DNA from: Thermobispora bispora DSM 43833
GTDB taxonomy: Bacteria; Actinomycetota; Actinomycetes; Streptosporangiales; Streptosporangiaceae
Length of the DNA stretch: 64,000 nucleotides
Assembly: GCF_000092645.1 (NCBI RefSeq)
Contig: NC_014165.1
Coordinates: forward strand, 4,125,977-4,189,976
Reading direction: 5' to 3'
Shown piece after piece: positions 7,593-16,830 of the stretch (position 1 is the stretch's first letter; each line of letters opens with the position of its first letter). The position numbers and the translations under genes were made by a program. The notes under the pieces were generated by a model. The model did not search any database and was not told the origin of the DNA. It saw only the letters and a list, made by a program, of their open reading frames with translations.

Positions 7593-8921
7593 ATGCCGAG
7601 TCAGGGAACCATCGGCGACCGCGTCCGCGGCCTGCGGCTGAGCAGGCGCATGTCACAGGCCCAGCTCGCGGGGCCGGACCTGTCCGACAGCTATGTCTCA
7701 CTGATCGAATCGGGTAAGCGGACGCCCACCCCTGCGGTGGCCCGTCTCCTGGCCGAAAGGCTGGGCTGCACCACCGAGTTCCTCCTCCACGGGATCGAGC
7801 CGCGGCAGCGCATCGACACCGAGTTAAGCCTGCGCCACGCCGAGCTCGAGCTGCACCACGGCTCCCCCGCCGTGGCCGCCGACCGGTTCAAGGCGATCAT
7901 GCAGGCGTCCGACGGGGACAACGCCACGCTCGCCACGCGGGCGCATGTCGGGTTCGCCCGCGCTCTGGAGGCTCAGGGGAAGATCGAGCAGGCCGTCGAG
8001 GAGTACGAGCGGCTGCGCCGGGAGGCCATGGAGCACCCCGAGCGGCTCTCCGATCTGCCGCTGATCGTCGCCCTCTGCCGGTGCTACCAACGGGCCGGCG
8101 ACCGGCTACGGGCCCGCGACCTCGGCGCCGAGGCGCAGGCCAAGGCGGAGCGGATCGGCATCGTCTCCGGCGAGGTGGCCATCGACCTCGCGCTCGCCCT
8201 GGTGGAGACCGGGACCGGCCTGCCGTACGTGGAACGGGTCCTCGACCTGACCGGGGTGCCCGAGGTGAGGGATCGCACCGCCGAGGTGCAGGCGCTGTGG
8301 CGGGCGAGCACGACCGCGGCCGAAGGGGACGACTCGGCCCTCGCCGTCCAGCTCGCCGAGGACGCGCTCGCCGTCGGCCGTCCCGCCCGGACGGCGCTCA
8401 CGTCCGCCCGGATCGCGAGAGAACTTGCACAGATTCGGGTGATGGATCCCAATTTTGATGATTTGGAGCGCGCCAAGGAACTCGCCGAAGCGGCCCTCCG
8501 GGTCTTCACCGGGCTGTCCGCCGACCCGCGGGAGCTCGGGCGCAGCCTCGCCGTGCTGGGCTGGCTCCGCATCCGGACCGGGGACACGGCCTCGGCGATC
8601 GAACTGGCCCAGCGGATGCTGGAGCTCTCCCCGGCCACCGGGGGGATCATCGCGGCGACCGCGCACCTGGTCTTGGCGAAAGCCGCTTTGGCACGCTCCG
8701 ATGACGCCACACTGGCGCTGCGGCGCGCGCATGAGCTGCTCGACGGCGACCCCGAGGCGCATGAACGGGAGGCCGCCAAGACCTGGCGGATGCTCGGTGA
8801 CCTTTATGGGCAGGCCGGTGACAGACGCTCGCAGGCGACGGCTTATCGTAAGGCGCTGGAGGCCGTAGGCATCCACGTGACCATTCCCGGCGTCGCCGGC
8901 GCGGCCATGCTCGCCGGTTAG
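7593..8921 (+). CDS. XRE-family transcriptional regulator with TPR-like domain
   Basis: 442 residues from ATG at 7593. An N-terminal helix-turn-helix (about residues 8-65, with LRLSRRMSQAQLAG and SDSYVSLIESGKR) is followed by about 370 residues of alpha-helical repeats resembling TPRs. This is the layout of actinobacterial regulators that sense a ligand or protein through the repeat domain. The open frame extends 41 codons upstream but that part lacks coding character. The ribosome site is weak (GAGAG). The gene stands alone; the target is unknown. Confidence 0.88.
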   Translation: MPSQGTIGDRVRGLRLSRRMSQAQLAGPDLSDSYVSLIESGKRTPTPAVARLLAERLGCTTEFLLHGIEPRQRIDTELSLRHAELELHHGSPAVAADRFKAIMQASDGDNATLATRAHVGFARALEAQGKIEQAVEEYERLRREAMEHPERLSDLPLIVALCRCYQRAGDRLRARDLGAEAQAKAERIGIVSGEVAIDLALALVETGTGLPYVERVLDLTGVPEVRDRTAEVQALWRASTTAAEGDDSALAVQLAEDALAVGRPARTALTSARIARELAQIRVMDPNFDDLERAKELAEAALRVFTGLSADPRELGRSLAVLGWLRIRTGDTASAIELAQRMLELSPATGGIIAATAHLVLAKAALARSDDATLALRRAHELLDGDPEAHEREAAKTWRMLGDLYGQAGDRRSQATAYRKALEAVGIHVTIPGVAGAAMLAG

Positions 8922-9017
8922 CCGACCGGCGCTCGGGGTGTGGTCAGAAGGCTCTGGAATAATTGGGAGCCTCATTCCATCATCGGATGATTGGCATCCC
9001 AAAGGAGGCTGGCGGCG

Positions 9018-9725
9018 GTGAGCCTGCGGACCGCGCAGCGGGCGTCTCTTGTGGACCAGGTGATCGATCAGCTCAAAGAGCAGATCACTTCGGGTTACTG
9101 GCAGCTCAACGCCAAGATCCCGACTGAGACCGCGCTCGCGGAGCAACTCGGGGTCGGCCGGAACACCGTGCGGGAGGCCGTGCGGGCGCTGACACACGCC
9201 GGGCTGCTCGAGTGCCGGCAGGGTGACGGCACATACGTCCGCGCCACGAGCGAGCTGTCCGGGGTGATGGCGCGACGGCTCCGCGCGGCCGAGCAGCTCG
9301 AGATCCTCGAGGTCCGCCGGGCGCTCGAGGTGGAAGCGGCCCGCCTCGCCGCGATCCGCCGCACCGATGAGGACATCGCCGCGATGGAGGCCGCCCTCGC
9401 CGAACGGGAGAAGGCCTGGGCGGAGGGCGACCCCGAGACGTTCGTCGAGGCCGACCTGAACTTCCACGTGACGGTCGTCGCCGCCACGCACAACCAGGTC
9501 CTGATGGACCTCTACCTGGACTTCTCGGCGGCCCTGCGCTCGAGCATCCGCACCGCGGGCGGCTCGCTGAAGGAGAACTACATCCCGCACGACACGATCG
9601 TCCGGGCGATCGTCGCCGGTGACGCGGCCGCCGCCGAGCGCGCCGGCCACGCCTGCATGGAGCACATCCTGATCGCCCTCACCGAGAACGCGGGCGACGG
9701 CTCCTCCTCGCCGGGCGACGACTGA
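9018..9725 (+). CDS. FadR-type GntR transcriptional regulator
   Basis: 235 residues. GTG at 9018 follows AAAGGAGG at 9001-9008 with a spacing of nine, so I take it over the TTG further upstream. The winged-helix domain has the GntR signature IPTETALAEQLGVGRNTVREAVRAL. It is followed by an all-helical FCD effector domain with the usual histidine and aspartate positions (RRALEVEAARLAA, DLNFHVTVVAATHN). Such regulators usually respond to carboxylates. No target gene is adjacent; it converges with the clamp paralogue. Confidence 0.9.
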   Translation: MSLRTAQRASLVDQVIDQLKEQITSGYWQLNAKIPTETALAEQLGVGRNTVREAVRALTHAGLLECRQGDGTYVRATSELSGVMARRLRAAEQLEILEVRRALEVEAARLAAIRRTDEDIAAMEAALAEREKAWAEGDPETFVEADLNFHVTVVAATHNQVLMDLYLDFSAALRSSIRTAGGSLKENYIPHDTIVRAIVAGDAAAAERAGHACMEHILIALTENAGDGSSSPGDD

Positions 9726-9785
9726 CCCCGCTCTGCCGGGGGTTCGGCGGGTCCGGTCGTGTCCCCGGGCGGCCGAGCGGCCGGC

Positions 9786-9841
9786 GGTACGGCCCAACCG
9801 ATACGGCCCAACCGATACGGCTCAATCGGTACTGCTCAGCC
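9786..9841. repeat. Four 14-bp tandem repeats ending at the clamp-gene stop
   Basis: Four copies of a 14-bp unit (GGTACGGCCCAACC and variants) run at 9786-9799, 9800-9813, 9814-9827 and 9828-9841. The last copy contains the stop codon of the minus-strand clamp gene, so the array appears to have grown outward from that gene's 3' end. Confidence 0.75.
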
Positions 9842-10930
9842 GTGCGGGCGGACGGGCATCACCAGGTAGCGGAAGGCCGGGTCGTCGCCCTCTTCGGTGA
9901 TGAGGGCGGCGCGGGTCGGGGTGGCCATGTGCAGGCGCACCCGCTCGGTCTCCACCCCGGCCAGGCCGTCGAGCAGGAAGTGCGGCTGGAAGGCGATGTC
10001 GATGTCCGGCCCGTCGAGCTCGGCCGCCACGATCTCCGTGCTGCGGCCGATACTCCCCCCGCCCGCGCGGATGAGCACCTGGCCGGGCGAGAAGGCGAGC
10101 CGTACCGGAGTGTTGGGCTCGGCGACCAGCGTGACCCGCTTCACCGCCTCGACGAACGGGGCGAGGGCGAGGTCGGCGTGGATCGGCCACTGCTCGGACA
10201 GCCGGGACCGATAGTCGATGAACTGATCGTCGAGCAGGCGGACGATCACCGTCCGGTCCTGGTTCCGCAGGCCGATGACGTTCTCGCCGAGGCCGATGGA
10301 GATCTCGCCCTCGCGGAGCGACCGCGCCGCCTCCACCAGCAGCCGGGCGGGCACCACCACACCGCGCCGCTCGTCCGGGCGCTCGGGGTGCCAGAGGAAC
10401 TCGCGGGCCGCGATCCGGTAGCGGTCGGTCGCCGCCATGGAGACCCGGACGCCGTCGATGTCGATCCGGACACCGGTGAGCATGGGGAGACTGTCGTCCC
10501 GGCTCGCCGCGGCCGCGACCTGACCGGCCGCGGAGGCGAACACACCCCCGCCCACCGCCCCGGCCTTCGGCGGCATGGCGGGCAGGCTGGGGAAGTCCTC
10601 GTCCGGGAGCACGAGCAGGTCGTACTCGAGGCTGCCGCAGGTCAGGACGGCCTCACCGCCGTCCCGGTACAGGTCGACCGGCCGATCGGGGAGGCTCTTG
10701 GTGATCTCGGCGAGCACCCGGCCGGGGATGAGCACCCGTCCCGGCGCGGCGACATCGGCCTCGATCTGCGCCCAGGCCGACACCTCGTAGTCGAAGACCG
10801 AGATGCGCAGATCCGCATCCGCTTCGAGCAGCAGTCCCGAGAGCGCGGGCACGGTGGACCGTCCCGGCAGCAGGCGGGCCGTCCACGCCACCGCATCCGC
10901 CAGCACGTCTCGGTTCACCCGGATCTTCAC
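9836..10930 (-). CDS. dnaN: DNA polymerase III beta-clamp paralogue
   Basis: 364 residues with three clamp-like domains: MKIRVNRDVLADAVAWTARLLP at the N-terminus, the central LPMLTGVRIDIDG region, and a C-terminus ending FRYLVMPVRPHG. That is the normal beta-clamp ending, where MP-[VMI]-R is the partner-binding site. The main dnaN is expected beside dnaA beyond the right end of this window, so this is probably a second clamp. Additional dnaN-like genes are known in some actinobacteria. ATG at 10930. What distinguishes its role cannot be told from sequence. Confidence 0.88.
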   Translation of the reverse strand: MKIRVNRDVLADAVAWTARLLPGRSTVPALSGLLLEADADLRISVFDYEVSAWAQIEADVAAPGRVLIPGRVLAEITKSLPDRPVDLYRDGGEAVLTCGSLEYDLLVLPDEDFPSLPAMPPKAGAVGGGVFASAAGQVAAAASRDDSLPMLTGVRIDIDGVRVSMAATDRYRIAAREFLWHPERPDERRGVVVPARLLVEAARSLREGEISIGLGENVIGLRNQDRTVIVRLLDDQFIDYRSRLSEQWPIHADLALAPFVEAVKRVTLVAEPNTPVRLAFSPGQVLIRAGGGSIGRSTEIVAAELDGPDIDIAFQPHFLLDGLAGVETERVRLHMATPTRAALITEEGDDPAFRYLVMPVRPHG

Positions 10931-11224
10931 TGCGACCTCCTAGCACCCCCGTTCGGTGAGAAGGTAACCCCCGGGAGCGACAGAACGAGCGGCGAACCAG
11001 CGAAACGGTCGATGCGGCCCACCCGGGCTCGGCCGCGTGGTAACACCGGTCCCCGGCGGCGCATGCACCGGACCAGGGGTGGACCCGCCGGTGCCCGCGC
11101 CGGGCACCGCGCCCCCGGCCCGCAGCACCCGCCGCCCGCCGCGGGCGTCCCCCGCGCGGTGCCGCCGGGCGCGATGACGGTGACACATACGACATGGTGA
11201 CCGATCGCAAAACCGCCGCCCGCC

Positions 11225-11866
11225 TCACCTGCGGTCGAGGAAGGTCAGCACGGCGAGCACCCGGCGGTTGTCGTCGTCGGACGGGGCGAGGCCGAGCTTG
11301 GCGAAGATGCCGGCGATGTGCTTGCTGACCGCGCTCTCGCTGAGGTAGAGCCGCTGCCCGATCGCCGCGTTCGACCGCCCCTCGGCCATGAGCTCCAGCA
11401 CCTCGCGCTCGCGCGGGGTGAGCCTGCTGAGCGGCTCGGGGCGGGCGGCGAGCAGCCGGGCGATGACCTCCGGGTCCATGGCCGTCCCGCCCGTGGCCAC
11501 CCGCCGCACCGCGTCGGCGAACTGCTCGCCGTTGAACACCCGGTCCTTCAGCAGGTAGCCGACCCCTCCCGACCCGTCGGCCAGCAGCTCCCGGGCGTAC
11601 AGCCGCTCCACGTGCTGGGAGAGGACGAGGATCGGCAGGCCGGGGACCCGTTCGCGCGCCTCGAGCGCCACGCGGAGCCCTTCATCGGTGTACGTGGGCG
11701 GGAGCCGTACGTCGACGACCGCCACGTCCGGGCGCTCCTCGAGGAGCGCCCGGAGGAGCTGCGGCCCGGACTCCACCGCGGCGACCACGTCGAAGCCGTG
11801 GGCGCGGAGCAGGTGGATCAGCCCCTCCCGCAGCAGGTGGTGGTCTTCGGCGAGGACGACGCGCAT
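11225..11866 (-). CDS. NarL/LuxR-type response regulator
   Basis: 213 residues. Receiver domain with acidic pocket E7-D8, phosphoacceptor D52 and conserved K107, then a C-terminal LuxR helix-turn-helix (LTPREREVLELMAEGRSNAAIG, about residues 151-195). ATG at 11864-11866 overlaps the stop of the histidine kinase gene, so the pair is translationally coupled. It probably controls the divergent ABC exporter operon beside it; this is inferred from position. Confidence 0.93.
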   Translation of the reverse strand: MRVVLAEDHHLLREGLIHLLRAHGFDVVAAVESGPQLLRALLEERPDVAVVDVRLPPTYTDEGLRVALEARERVPGLPILVLSQHVERLYARELLADGSGGVGYLLKDRVFNGEQFADAVRRVATGGTAMDPEVIARLLAARPEPLSRLTPREREVLELMAEGRSNAAIGQRLYLSESAVSKHIAGIFAKLGLAPSDDDNRRVLAVLTFLDRR

Positions 11867-13335
11867 CACCGCACCCCGGCCCGGTGGACCAGCGCCGGCC
11901 AGGCGGCGAAGGCGAGCATCCCGGCACCGAGCAGGATCATCCCGCCGATGACCGGCCACTGGAACGGTTCCGCCACGTGCAGCCCGAGGAACCACGACTT
12001 CGCGGTCACCCCGGTCAGCTTGAACACCATCGGCACGAACCCCTGCGGGACCAGGGGGATCCAGCCCAGGACGCCGCACGCGACGAGCGCGATCGCCCGC
12101 CGGGTGAGCGGCTGCGGCCGCGGCGCGGGCAGCGCCTGCGGCAGCTCGATCACGGCAGTGGTGGGGCCGCCGGCCGGGCTGCTGAGGGTGAGGACGCCGT
12201 CGAACGCGCCGATCCGGCGCTCGATGCCGCGCAGCCCGGTGCCGCGCGCGGGATCGGCGCCGCCCCGGCCGTCATCGGTGACCGTGATCCGCAGGGTGGT
12301 GCCGTCGTGGCCGATGTCGACCCAGGCCCGGGTCGCGCCGGCGTGCCGTGCCGCGTTGCCGAGGAGCTCGCTGATCGCGAAGTACGCCGCGGACTCGAGC
12401 GGCGCCGCGACCCTGGCCGGCAGGTCGATGGTGACGTGGGTGGGCAGCGGGCAGTCCAGGGCGAGCGCCCGGACCGCGTCGCCGAGCCCGCGTTCGGCGA
12501 GCACCGGGGGGTGGATGCCGCGGACGATCCGGCGCAGCTCGTGCAGCGCGTCGGCGGAGGCCTCCCGCGCCTTGGCGAGCATGGCCCGGGCGGCGTTCCG
12601 GTCGGTGTCCAGCAGCCGCTCGGCCGTGCCGATCATCATGCCGACGGCCACCAGGCGGGCCTGGGCGCCGTCGTGCAGGTCGCGCTCGATCCGGCGCAGC
12701 TCGGCCGCCTGCGCGTCCACGACCTCGGTGCGCACCGCGGAGAGCCGGCGCACCTGCCGCGCGAGCTCGGCCTTCTCGGTCGGGCCGAGCAGCGCGTGCG
12801 CGAGGTACCCGTACGCGCGCAGCGCCCACGGCGCGTACCTCGGGGCCACCGCGGCGGCGAGCACGAGCCACGCCAGGCCGAGCGGCGCCCCGCTCACGAG
12901 CTGGACGGCGCCCACCGCGGCGAGCAGCACCGGCGCCGCGACGAGCAGCCCGCCCGTCCACGGGACCACCAGCAGGAAGAGCAGGTCCCGCCAGGTGGCC
13001 GGATCGTTGAGCAGCCACGTCAGCCGGAGCGCGGTCCCCTGCATCACCGGGCCGCACCGGCCCGGCCCCGGCTCCCCGGCGCGCTCCGCCGGCGGGGTGG
13101 GCGGCGGCCGGTACGGCTCGGCGATCGCCACGCCCGCCCACGCGCGGACCAGCCGCCGGTTGACCCGGGCCGCGGCCCGCGCGAGCCGTACCGCGGGAGG
13201 GAAGAGGAAGACCAGGCCGGCGAAGAAGCTGAGCAGCACCGCCACCAGCATCACCACGGCCACGAGCTCTCCCAGCACCGCCAGGGAGAACAGGCCAAGC
13301 CCCCTGGCCAGCGCCGTCAGCGTCCTTCGCACCAT
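11866..13335 (-). CDS. Membrane histidine kinase (NarL-system, HisKA_3)
   Basis: 489 residues from ATG at 13335. N-terminal membrane helices (about 14-47, 115-165) precede a HisKA_3 domain with phospho-acceptor H221 in the motif RRIERDLHDGAQARL. The HATPase domain has an N-box (ELLGNAARHAGA) and a G-box (GRGGADPARGTGLRGI). Unusually, two more membrane helices follow the ATPase domain (about residues 415-480). First gene of the two-component operon, divergent from the ABC exporter. Confidence 0.9.
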   Translation of the reverse strand: MVRRTLTALARGLGLFSLAVLGELVAVVMLVAVLLSFFAGLVFLFPPAVRLARAAARVNRRLVRAWAGVAIAEPYRPPPTPPAERAGEPGPGRCGPVMQGTALRLTWLLNDPATWRDLLFLLVVPWTGGLLVAAPVLLAAVGAVQLVSGAPLGLAWLVLAAAVAPRYAPWALRAYGYLAHALLGPTEKAELARQVRRLSAVRTEVVDAQAAELRRIERDLHDGAQARLVAVGMMIGTAERLLDTDRNAARAMLAKAREASADALHELRRIVRGIHPPVLAERGLGDAVRALALDCPLPTHVTIDLPARVAAPLESAAYFAISELLGNAARHAGATRAWVDIGHDGTTLRITVTDDGRGGADPARGTGLRGIERRIGAFDGVLTLSSPAGGPTTAVIELPQALPAPRPQPLTRRAIALVACGVLGWIPLVPQGFVPMVFKLTGVTAKSWFLGLHVAEPFQWPVIGGMILLGAGMLAFAAWPALVHRAGVR

Positions 13336-13454
13336 AGGCCCCAGTCTGCGCCATCGGGCGGCCTCCCCCAATGGCCCCCGCTACCCGAAAAGGGTGGAGA
13401 TGACTCCACCCCGGATGGGCGCCCAGCCGCATTCCGCCGCCGCCCCGGCCCGCC

Positions 13455-13460
13455 TAGCGT
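13455..13460 (+). promoter_or_regulatory. Probable -10 box of ABC exporter operon (leaderless)
   Basis: TAGCGT ends six bases before the ATG, so the message would begin at the start codon. No ribosome site is visible. The divergent kinase promoter must lie in the same 130-bp gap. Confidence 0.4.
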
Positions 13461-13466
13461 CGAGGC

Positions 13467-14339
13467 ATGGCGATCATCACGGTGGACCACCTGCACAAGG
13501 CGTACGGCGATCGGGTGGCGGTCGAGGACGTCTCGTTCTCCGTGGACGAGGGCGAGATCTTCGGGATCGTCGGCCGGAACGGCGCGGGCAAGACGACGAC
13601 GGTCGAGTGCATCGCCGGGCTGCGCACCCCCACGTCGGGCACGATCCGGGTGGACGCCGACCTGAAGGAGGAGGTCGGGGTCCAGCTGCAGGACTGCTCG
13701 CTGCCCGACAAGATCCGGGTCCGGGAGGCGCTCGGGCTCTTCGCCTCGTTCTACGCCCGGCCCGCCGACCTCGGCCGGCTGCTCGACGAGACCGGCCTCG
13801 ACCCGGACGCGCCGTTCGCGAAGCTCTCCGGCGGGCAGCGCCAGCGGCTGTCGATCGCGCTCGCCCTGGTGGGCGACCCGAAGATCGCCATCCTGGACGA
13901 GCTCACCACGGGCCTCGACCCACGGGCGCGCCGGGAGACCTGGGACCTGATCGAGCGCATCCGGGCGCGGGGGGTCACCGTGCTGCTCGTCACCCACTTC
14001 ATGGCGGAGGTCGAGCGGCTCTGCGACCGGGTCGCCCTGCTCCACGCGGGACGGGTGCGCGCGGTGGACACCCCGGCCGGGCTGATCGCCCGGGCGGGGC
14101 TCGGGCAGCGGCTCGTGTTCCGCACGTCCGAGCCGATCGACGGCCTGCGGGACCTGCCCGAGGTCACGTCGGTGACCAGCGCCGGTGACGAGGTTACCGT
14201 CACCGGCGCCGGCGACCTGCCCGCCGCGGTGCTGACCCGGCTGCCCGCCTCCCGGATCTCCGGCCTCCGGGTGGAGCGGGCCTCCCTCGACGACGCCTTC
14301 CTCGCGCTGACCGGCCAGCCGCCGGCCGAACGGCCGTAG
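13467..14339 (+). CDS. ABC-2 exporter ATP-binding protein
   Basis: 290 residues. Walker A GRNGAGKT at 36-43, signature LSGGQ at 120-124, Walker B IAILDE and the H-loop in LLVTHFMAE are all present. The C-terminal extension is typical of drug or antibiotic exporter ATPases. Works with the permease encoded downstream. Divergent from and probably regulated by the adjacent two-component system. Confidence 0.93.
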   Translation: MAIITVDHLHKAYGDRVAVEDVSFSVDEGEIFGIVGRNGAGKTTTVECIAGLRTPTSGTIRVDADLKEEVGVQLQDCSLPDKIRVREALGLFASFYARPADLGRLLDETGLDPDAPFAKLSGGQRQRLSIALALVGDPKIAILDELTTGLDPRARRETWDLIERIRARGVTVLLVTHFMAEVERLCDRVALLHAGRVRAVDTPAGLIARAGLGQRLVFRTSEPIDGLRDLPEVTSVTSAGDEVTVTGAGDLPAAVLTRLPASRISGLRVERASLDDAFLALTGQPPAERP

Positions 14340-14704
14340 CGCGGCCTTCGACCGGGCCGGCGCCACCGCCGCCGGTCCGTGGCGCCTCGCGCGCGCCGGG
14401 GCGACGGCACCGCCCCCGCACCCGGGCACGGCGCTGCCTGCGCACCGGGCCACGGCACCACCTGCTCACCGGGCTCACCGGGCCACGGCACCGCCCCTCG
14501 CACCCGGATACGGCACCACCTTTGCCCCCGGGCCACGGCGCCGCCCGCGCACAGAGCCGGGGTGCCGCCCGGCACCGATGCCCGTTCACCGGGCCGATCC
14601 CCGAGCCCGGGAACGGCCCACCCGGCCGGGCCACCCGGCACCGGACCGGCCCTTCCGACGCCGCGCCGGGACCGCCCGGCGCCTCCGCTGACCTGGAGCC
14701 GCTC
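14340..14704. repeat. Spacer with about six degenerate 24-bp repeats
   Basis: The two exporter genes are separated by an unusually long 365-bp gap. From 14404 to about 14558 it holds about six units of 24 to 33 bp opening with ACGGCRCYRCC and closing with ACCGGGCC-like bases. No frame through it has a ribosome site and a recognisable product. The rest is featureless GC-rich DNA. Confidence 0.65.
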
Positions 14705-15460
14705 ATGACGACCCGCCTCCCCCTCGCCCGGCTGATCGCCGTCGAGGCCAGGCTCTTCCTCCGCGAACCCGCCGCGGTGTTCTTCGCCGTCTTCCTCCCC
14801 GTGGCCCTGCTGCTGGCCCTCGGCGCCACGATCCCGGGCTTCCGGGAGCCGGTCCCCGCGCTCGGCGGCAACCGGGTGGTGGACGTGCAGCTTCCCGCGA
14901 TGATGACCCTGCTGACGGTGGTGACGCTCGCGCTCAGCACCCTGCCGACGGCCCTGGTGGTCTACCGGGAGCGGGGCGTGCTGCGCCGGATGTCCACCAC
15001 CCCGGTACGGCCGGGCACGCTGCTCGCCGCCCAGCTCGTGATCTATTTCGCCGTTTCGGTCGTCTCGGTGGCGCTCATCCTGGTGCTGGGCAACGCGGTC
15101 CTCGGCGTGCCCTACCCGCGGGCGCTCGGCGCGTTCGCCGGGAGCTACCTGCTCGGCGCGCTGACCCTGTTCGCCCTGGGGCTGTGGCTCGCCGCGGTGG
15201 CGCCGAACTCCCGGGTGGTCCAGGGGGCGGGTTCGGCGGCGATGTTCCCGCTGCTGTTCTTCGCGGGCATGTGGCTGCCCCGGCGGCTCATGCCGGAGGT
15301 GCTGCGCCGGATCAGCGATCTCACCCCCACCGGGGCGCTCGGGCAGCTCTTCACGGACGCGTTCGCCGGTCACCCGCCGGAGGCGTTCCACCTCGCCGTG
15401 GCGGCCGGTTGGGCCGTGGCCGCCGGTCTCGCCGCGGCGCGCATGTTCCGCTGGGAGTGA
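14705..15460 (+). CDS. ABC-2 type permease
   Basis: 251 residues with six predicted membrane helices in the ABC-2 pattern. It begins MTTRLPLARLIAVEARLFLREPAA and has the amphipathic connector RRMSTTPVRPGTLLAAQL. ATG at 14705 sits after CTGGAG. The open frame extends upstream through repeat DNA and is not used. Forms the exporter with the ATPase gene upstream; substrate unknown. Confidence 0.9.
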   Translation: MTTRLPLARLIAVEARLFLREPAAVFFAVFLPVALLLALGATIPGFREPVPALGGNRVVDVQLPAMMTLLTVVTLALSTLPTALVVYRERGVLRRMSTTPVRPGTLLAAQLVIYFAVSVVSVALILVLGNAVLGVPYPRALGAFAGSYLLGALTLFALGLWLAAVAPNSRVVQGAGSAAMFPLLFFAGMWLPRRLMPEVLRRISDLTPTGALGQLFTDAFAGHPPEAFHLAVAAGWAVAAGLAAARMFRWE

Positions 15461-15624
15461 CGGCGGGCGTGCCGGGATCCCGGTCCCGGCGTGCGGACGC
15501 CTCAGGAGTCCAGGACCTTCGCGACACCGGTTCGTGATCGTAAGGCGGCCGGCCGGTTAACGCGCTCTGCCACAATTCGGACCGAGAAAAACCGGATTTT
15601 CGGACCGATTTTCGGGGAGGCCCG

Positions 15625-16068
15625 GTGCCGACGAGGGTGCTGGTCAACACGTTCCATGTCGCCGCGGATCCGAAGGAGGTCTTCGACCACCTCGCCACAC
15701 CCGAGAGCTACGTGGGGCTGTCTCCCCTGGTGGTGGCCGTCCGGGACGTCGATCGCTCCGACCCGGACGTGGTCCGGTATACCTCGATCGAGCGCTTCGC
15801 CTTCGGCCCGTTCCGCTACGACAACCCGATCGCGGTCACCCTGCGCACCGACGGGCTCGCCGTGTACGGGGAGGTGCGCAGCCCGGGCCGCGTCCGGATG
15901 CGCTACCGGTTCGACCTGTCGCCTGAGGACGGCGGGACCCGGGTGGAGGATCGGCTGGAGCTGACCGCCCCCTGGTTCCTGACGCGGTTCGCCGCGGGTC
16001 AGGCGCGCCGGGTCCAGCTCGCCCGGGCCGGCATCCTCGCCGAGCGGCTGGCCGTCCGGACCGGCTGA
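15625..16068 (+). CDS. SRPBCC (polyketide cyclase/START-like) protein
   Basis: 147 residues. GTG at 15625 follows GGGGAGG. It has the START-like start HVAADPKEVFDHLATPESYVGLSPLVVAV and a C-terminal helix. These folds bind hydrophobic ligands; no substrate can be named. It stands alone. Confidence 0.85.
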   Translation: MPTRVLVNTFHVAADPKEVFDHLATPESYVGLSPLVVAVRDVDRSDPDVVRYTSIERFAFGPFRYDNPIAVTLRTDGLAVYGEVRSPGRVRMRYRFDLSPEDGGTRVEDRLELTAPWFLTRFAAGQARRVQLARAGILAERLAVRTG

Positions 16069-16153
16069 GCGCGCTCGTCCTCCCCGTCGCCGCCTCGGCG
16101 CCGCCGTCCGGGCAACGGCCCTGCGGCGGTGGTACGGCCGGCGTGCGGCCGCG

Positions 16154-16816
16154 CTAGGCCGGGGTGGCGGTGGTGCCGGCGGTGGCGTTGCCGTGGACCG
16201 TGCGGAGCGCCTGGAGGAGCATCTCGGAGCTCTGCGCGCCCGCGATGCCGTAGGCGTTGTCGAACACGAAGAACGGCACCCCGGTCACGCCGAGCTCCCG
16301 GGCCTGCCGGATGTCCTCCTCGACCTCCCGCGTGTACTCGTCACCGGCGAGCACGCGGCGCGCCTCGTCGGCCGGGACGCCGACCTCCGCGGCGAGCTCG
16401 GCGAGCGTCTCGGGGTCGTCGAGCACCCTGCCCTCGCAGAGCTGGGCGCGCATGAGCCGCTCGTGCATCTCCGCGCCGAGGCCGTGCGCCTTGGCCAGGT
16501 GGGTGAGCCGGTGGGCGGCGAAAGTGTTGACCATGACCGCCCGGTCGAAGTCGTAGGCGAGCCCTTCCTCCGCCGCGAGCGCCTTCACCCGGTCGGTCAT
16601 CGCGCGGACCTGCTTGAGCGGGAGCCCCATCTTCTTGGCGAGGGACTGGTACACCGGCTCCCGGGTGCCCACGGGGTAGCCCGGATCGAGCTGGAAGCTG
16701 CGCCACACCACCTCGACCCGGTCGGCGTGCTCGAACTCGGCCAGCGCCCGCTCCAGCCGCCGTTTGCCGAGGTAGCACCAGGGGCACACGATGTCCGACC
16801 ATACGTCGATCCGCAT
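16154..16816 (-). CDS. DsbA-family oxidoreductase, FrnE type
   Basis: 220 residues. Starts MRIDVWSDIVCPWCYLGKRRLE, with the redox motif C11-P-W-C14, an inserted helical domain, and the cis-proline loop GVTGVPFFVFD. There is no signal peptide, so it acts in the cytoplasm, as known FrnE-type and mycothiol-linked relatives do. ATG at 16816 is chosen because GGAGGG precedes it; the longer frame is rejected. It lies 14 bases after a 51-codon cysteine-tailed peptide gene and shares a divergent promoter region with an HxlR regulator. Confidence 0.92.
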   Translation of the reverse strand: MRIDVWSDIVCPWCYLGKRRLERALAEFEHADRVEVVWRSFQLDPGYPVGTREPVYQSLAKKMGLPLKQVRAMTDRVKALAAEEGLAYDFDRAVMVNTFAAHRLTHLAKAHGLGAEMHERLMRAQLCEGRVLDDPETLAELAAEVGVPADEARRVLAGDEYTREVEEDIRQARELGVTGVPFFVFDNAYGIAGAQSSEMLLQALRTVHGNATAGTTATPA

Positions 16817-16830
16817 CGATCCCTCCGCGC

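Noticed and set aside
11318..14188. A 956-codon plus-strand frame across the two-component genes
   Set aside because: Covers three well-supported genes on either strand, with the composition of a shadow frame and no domain.
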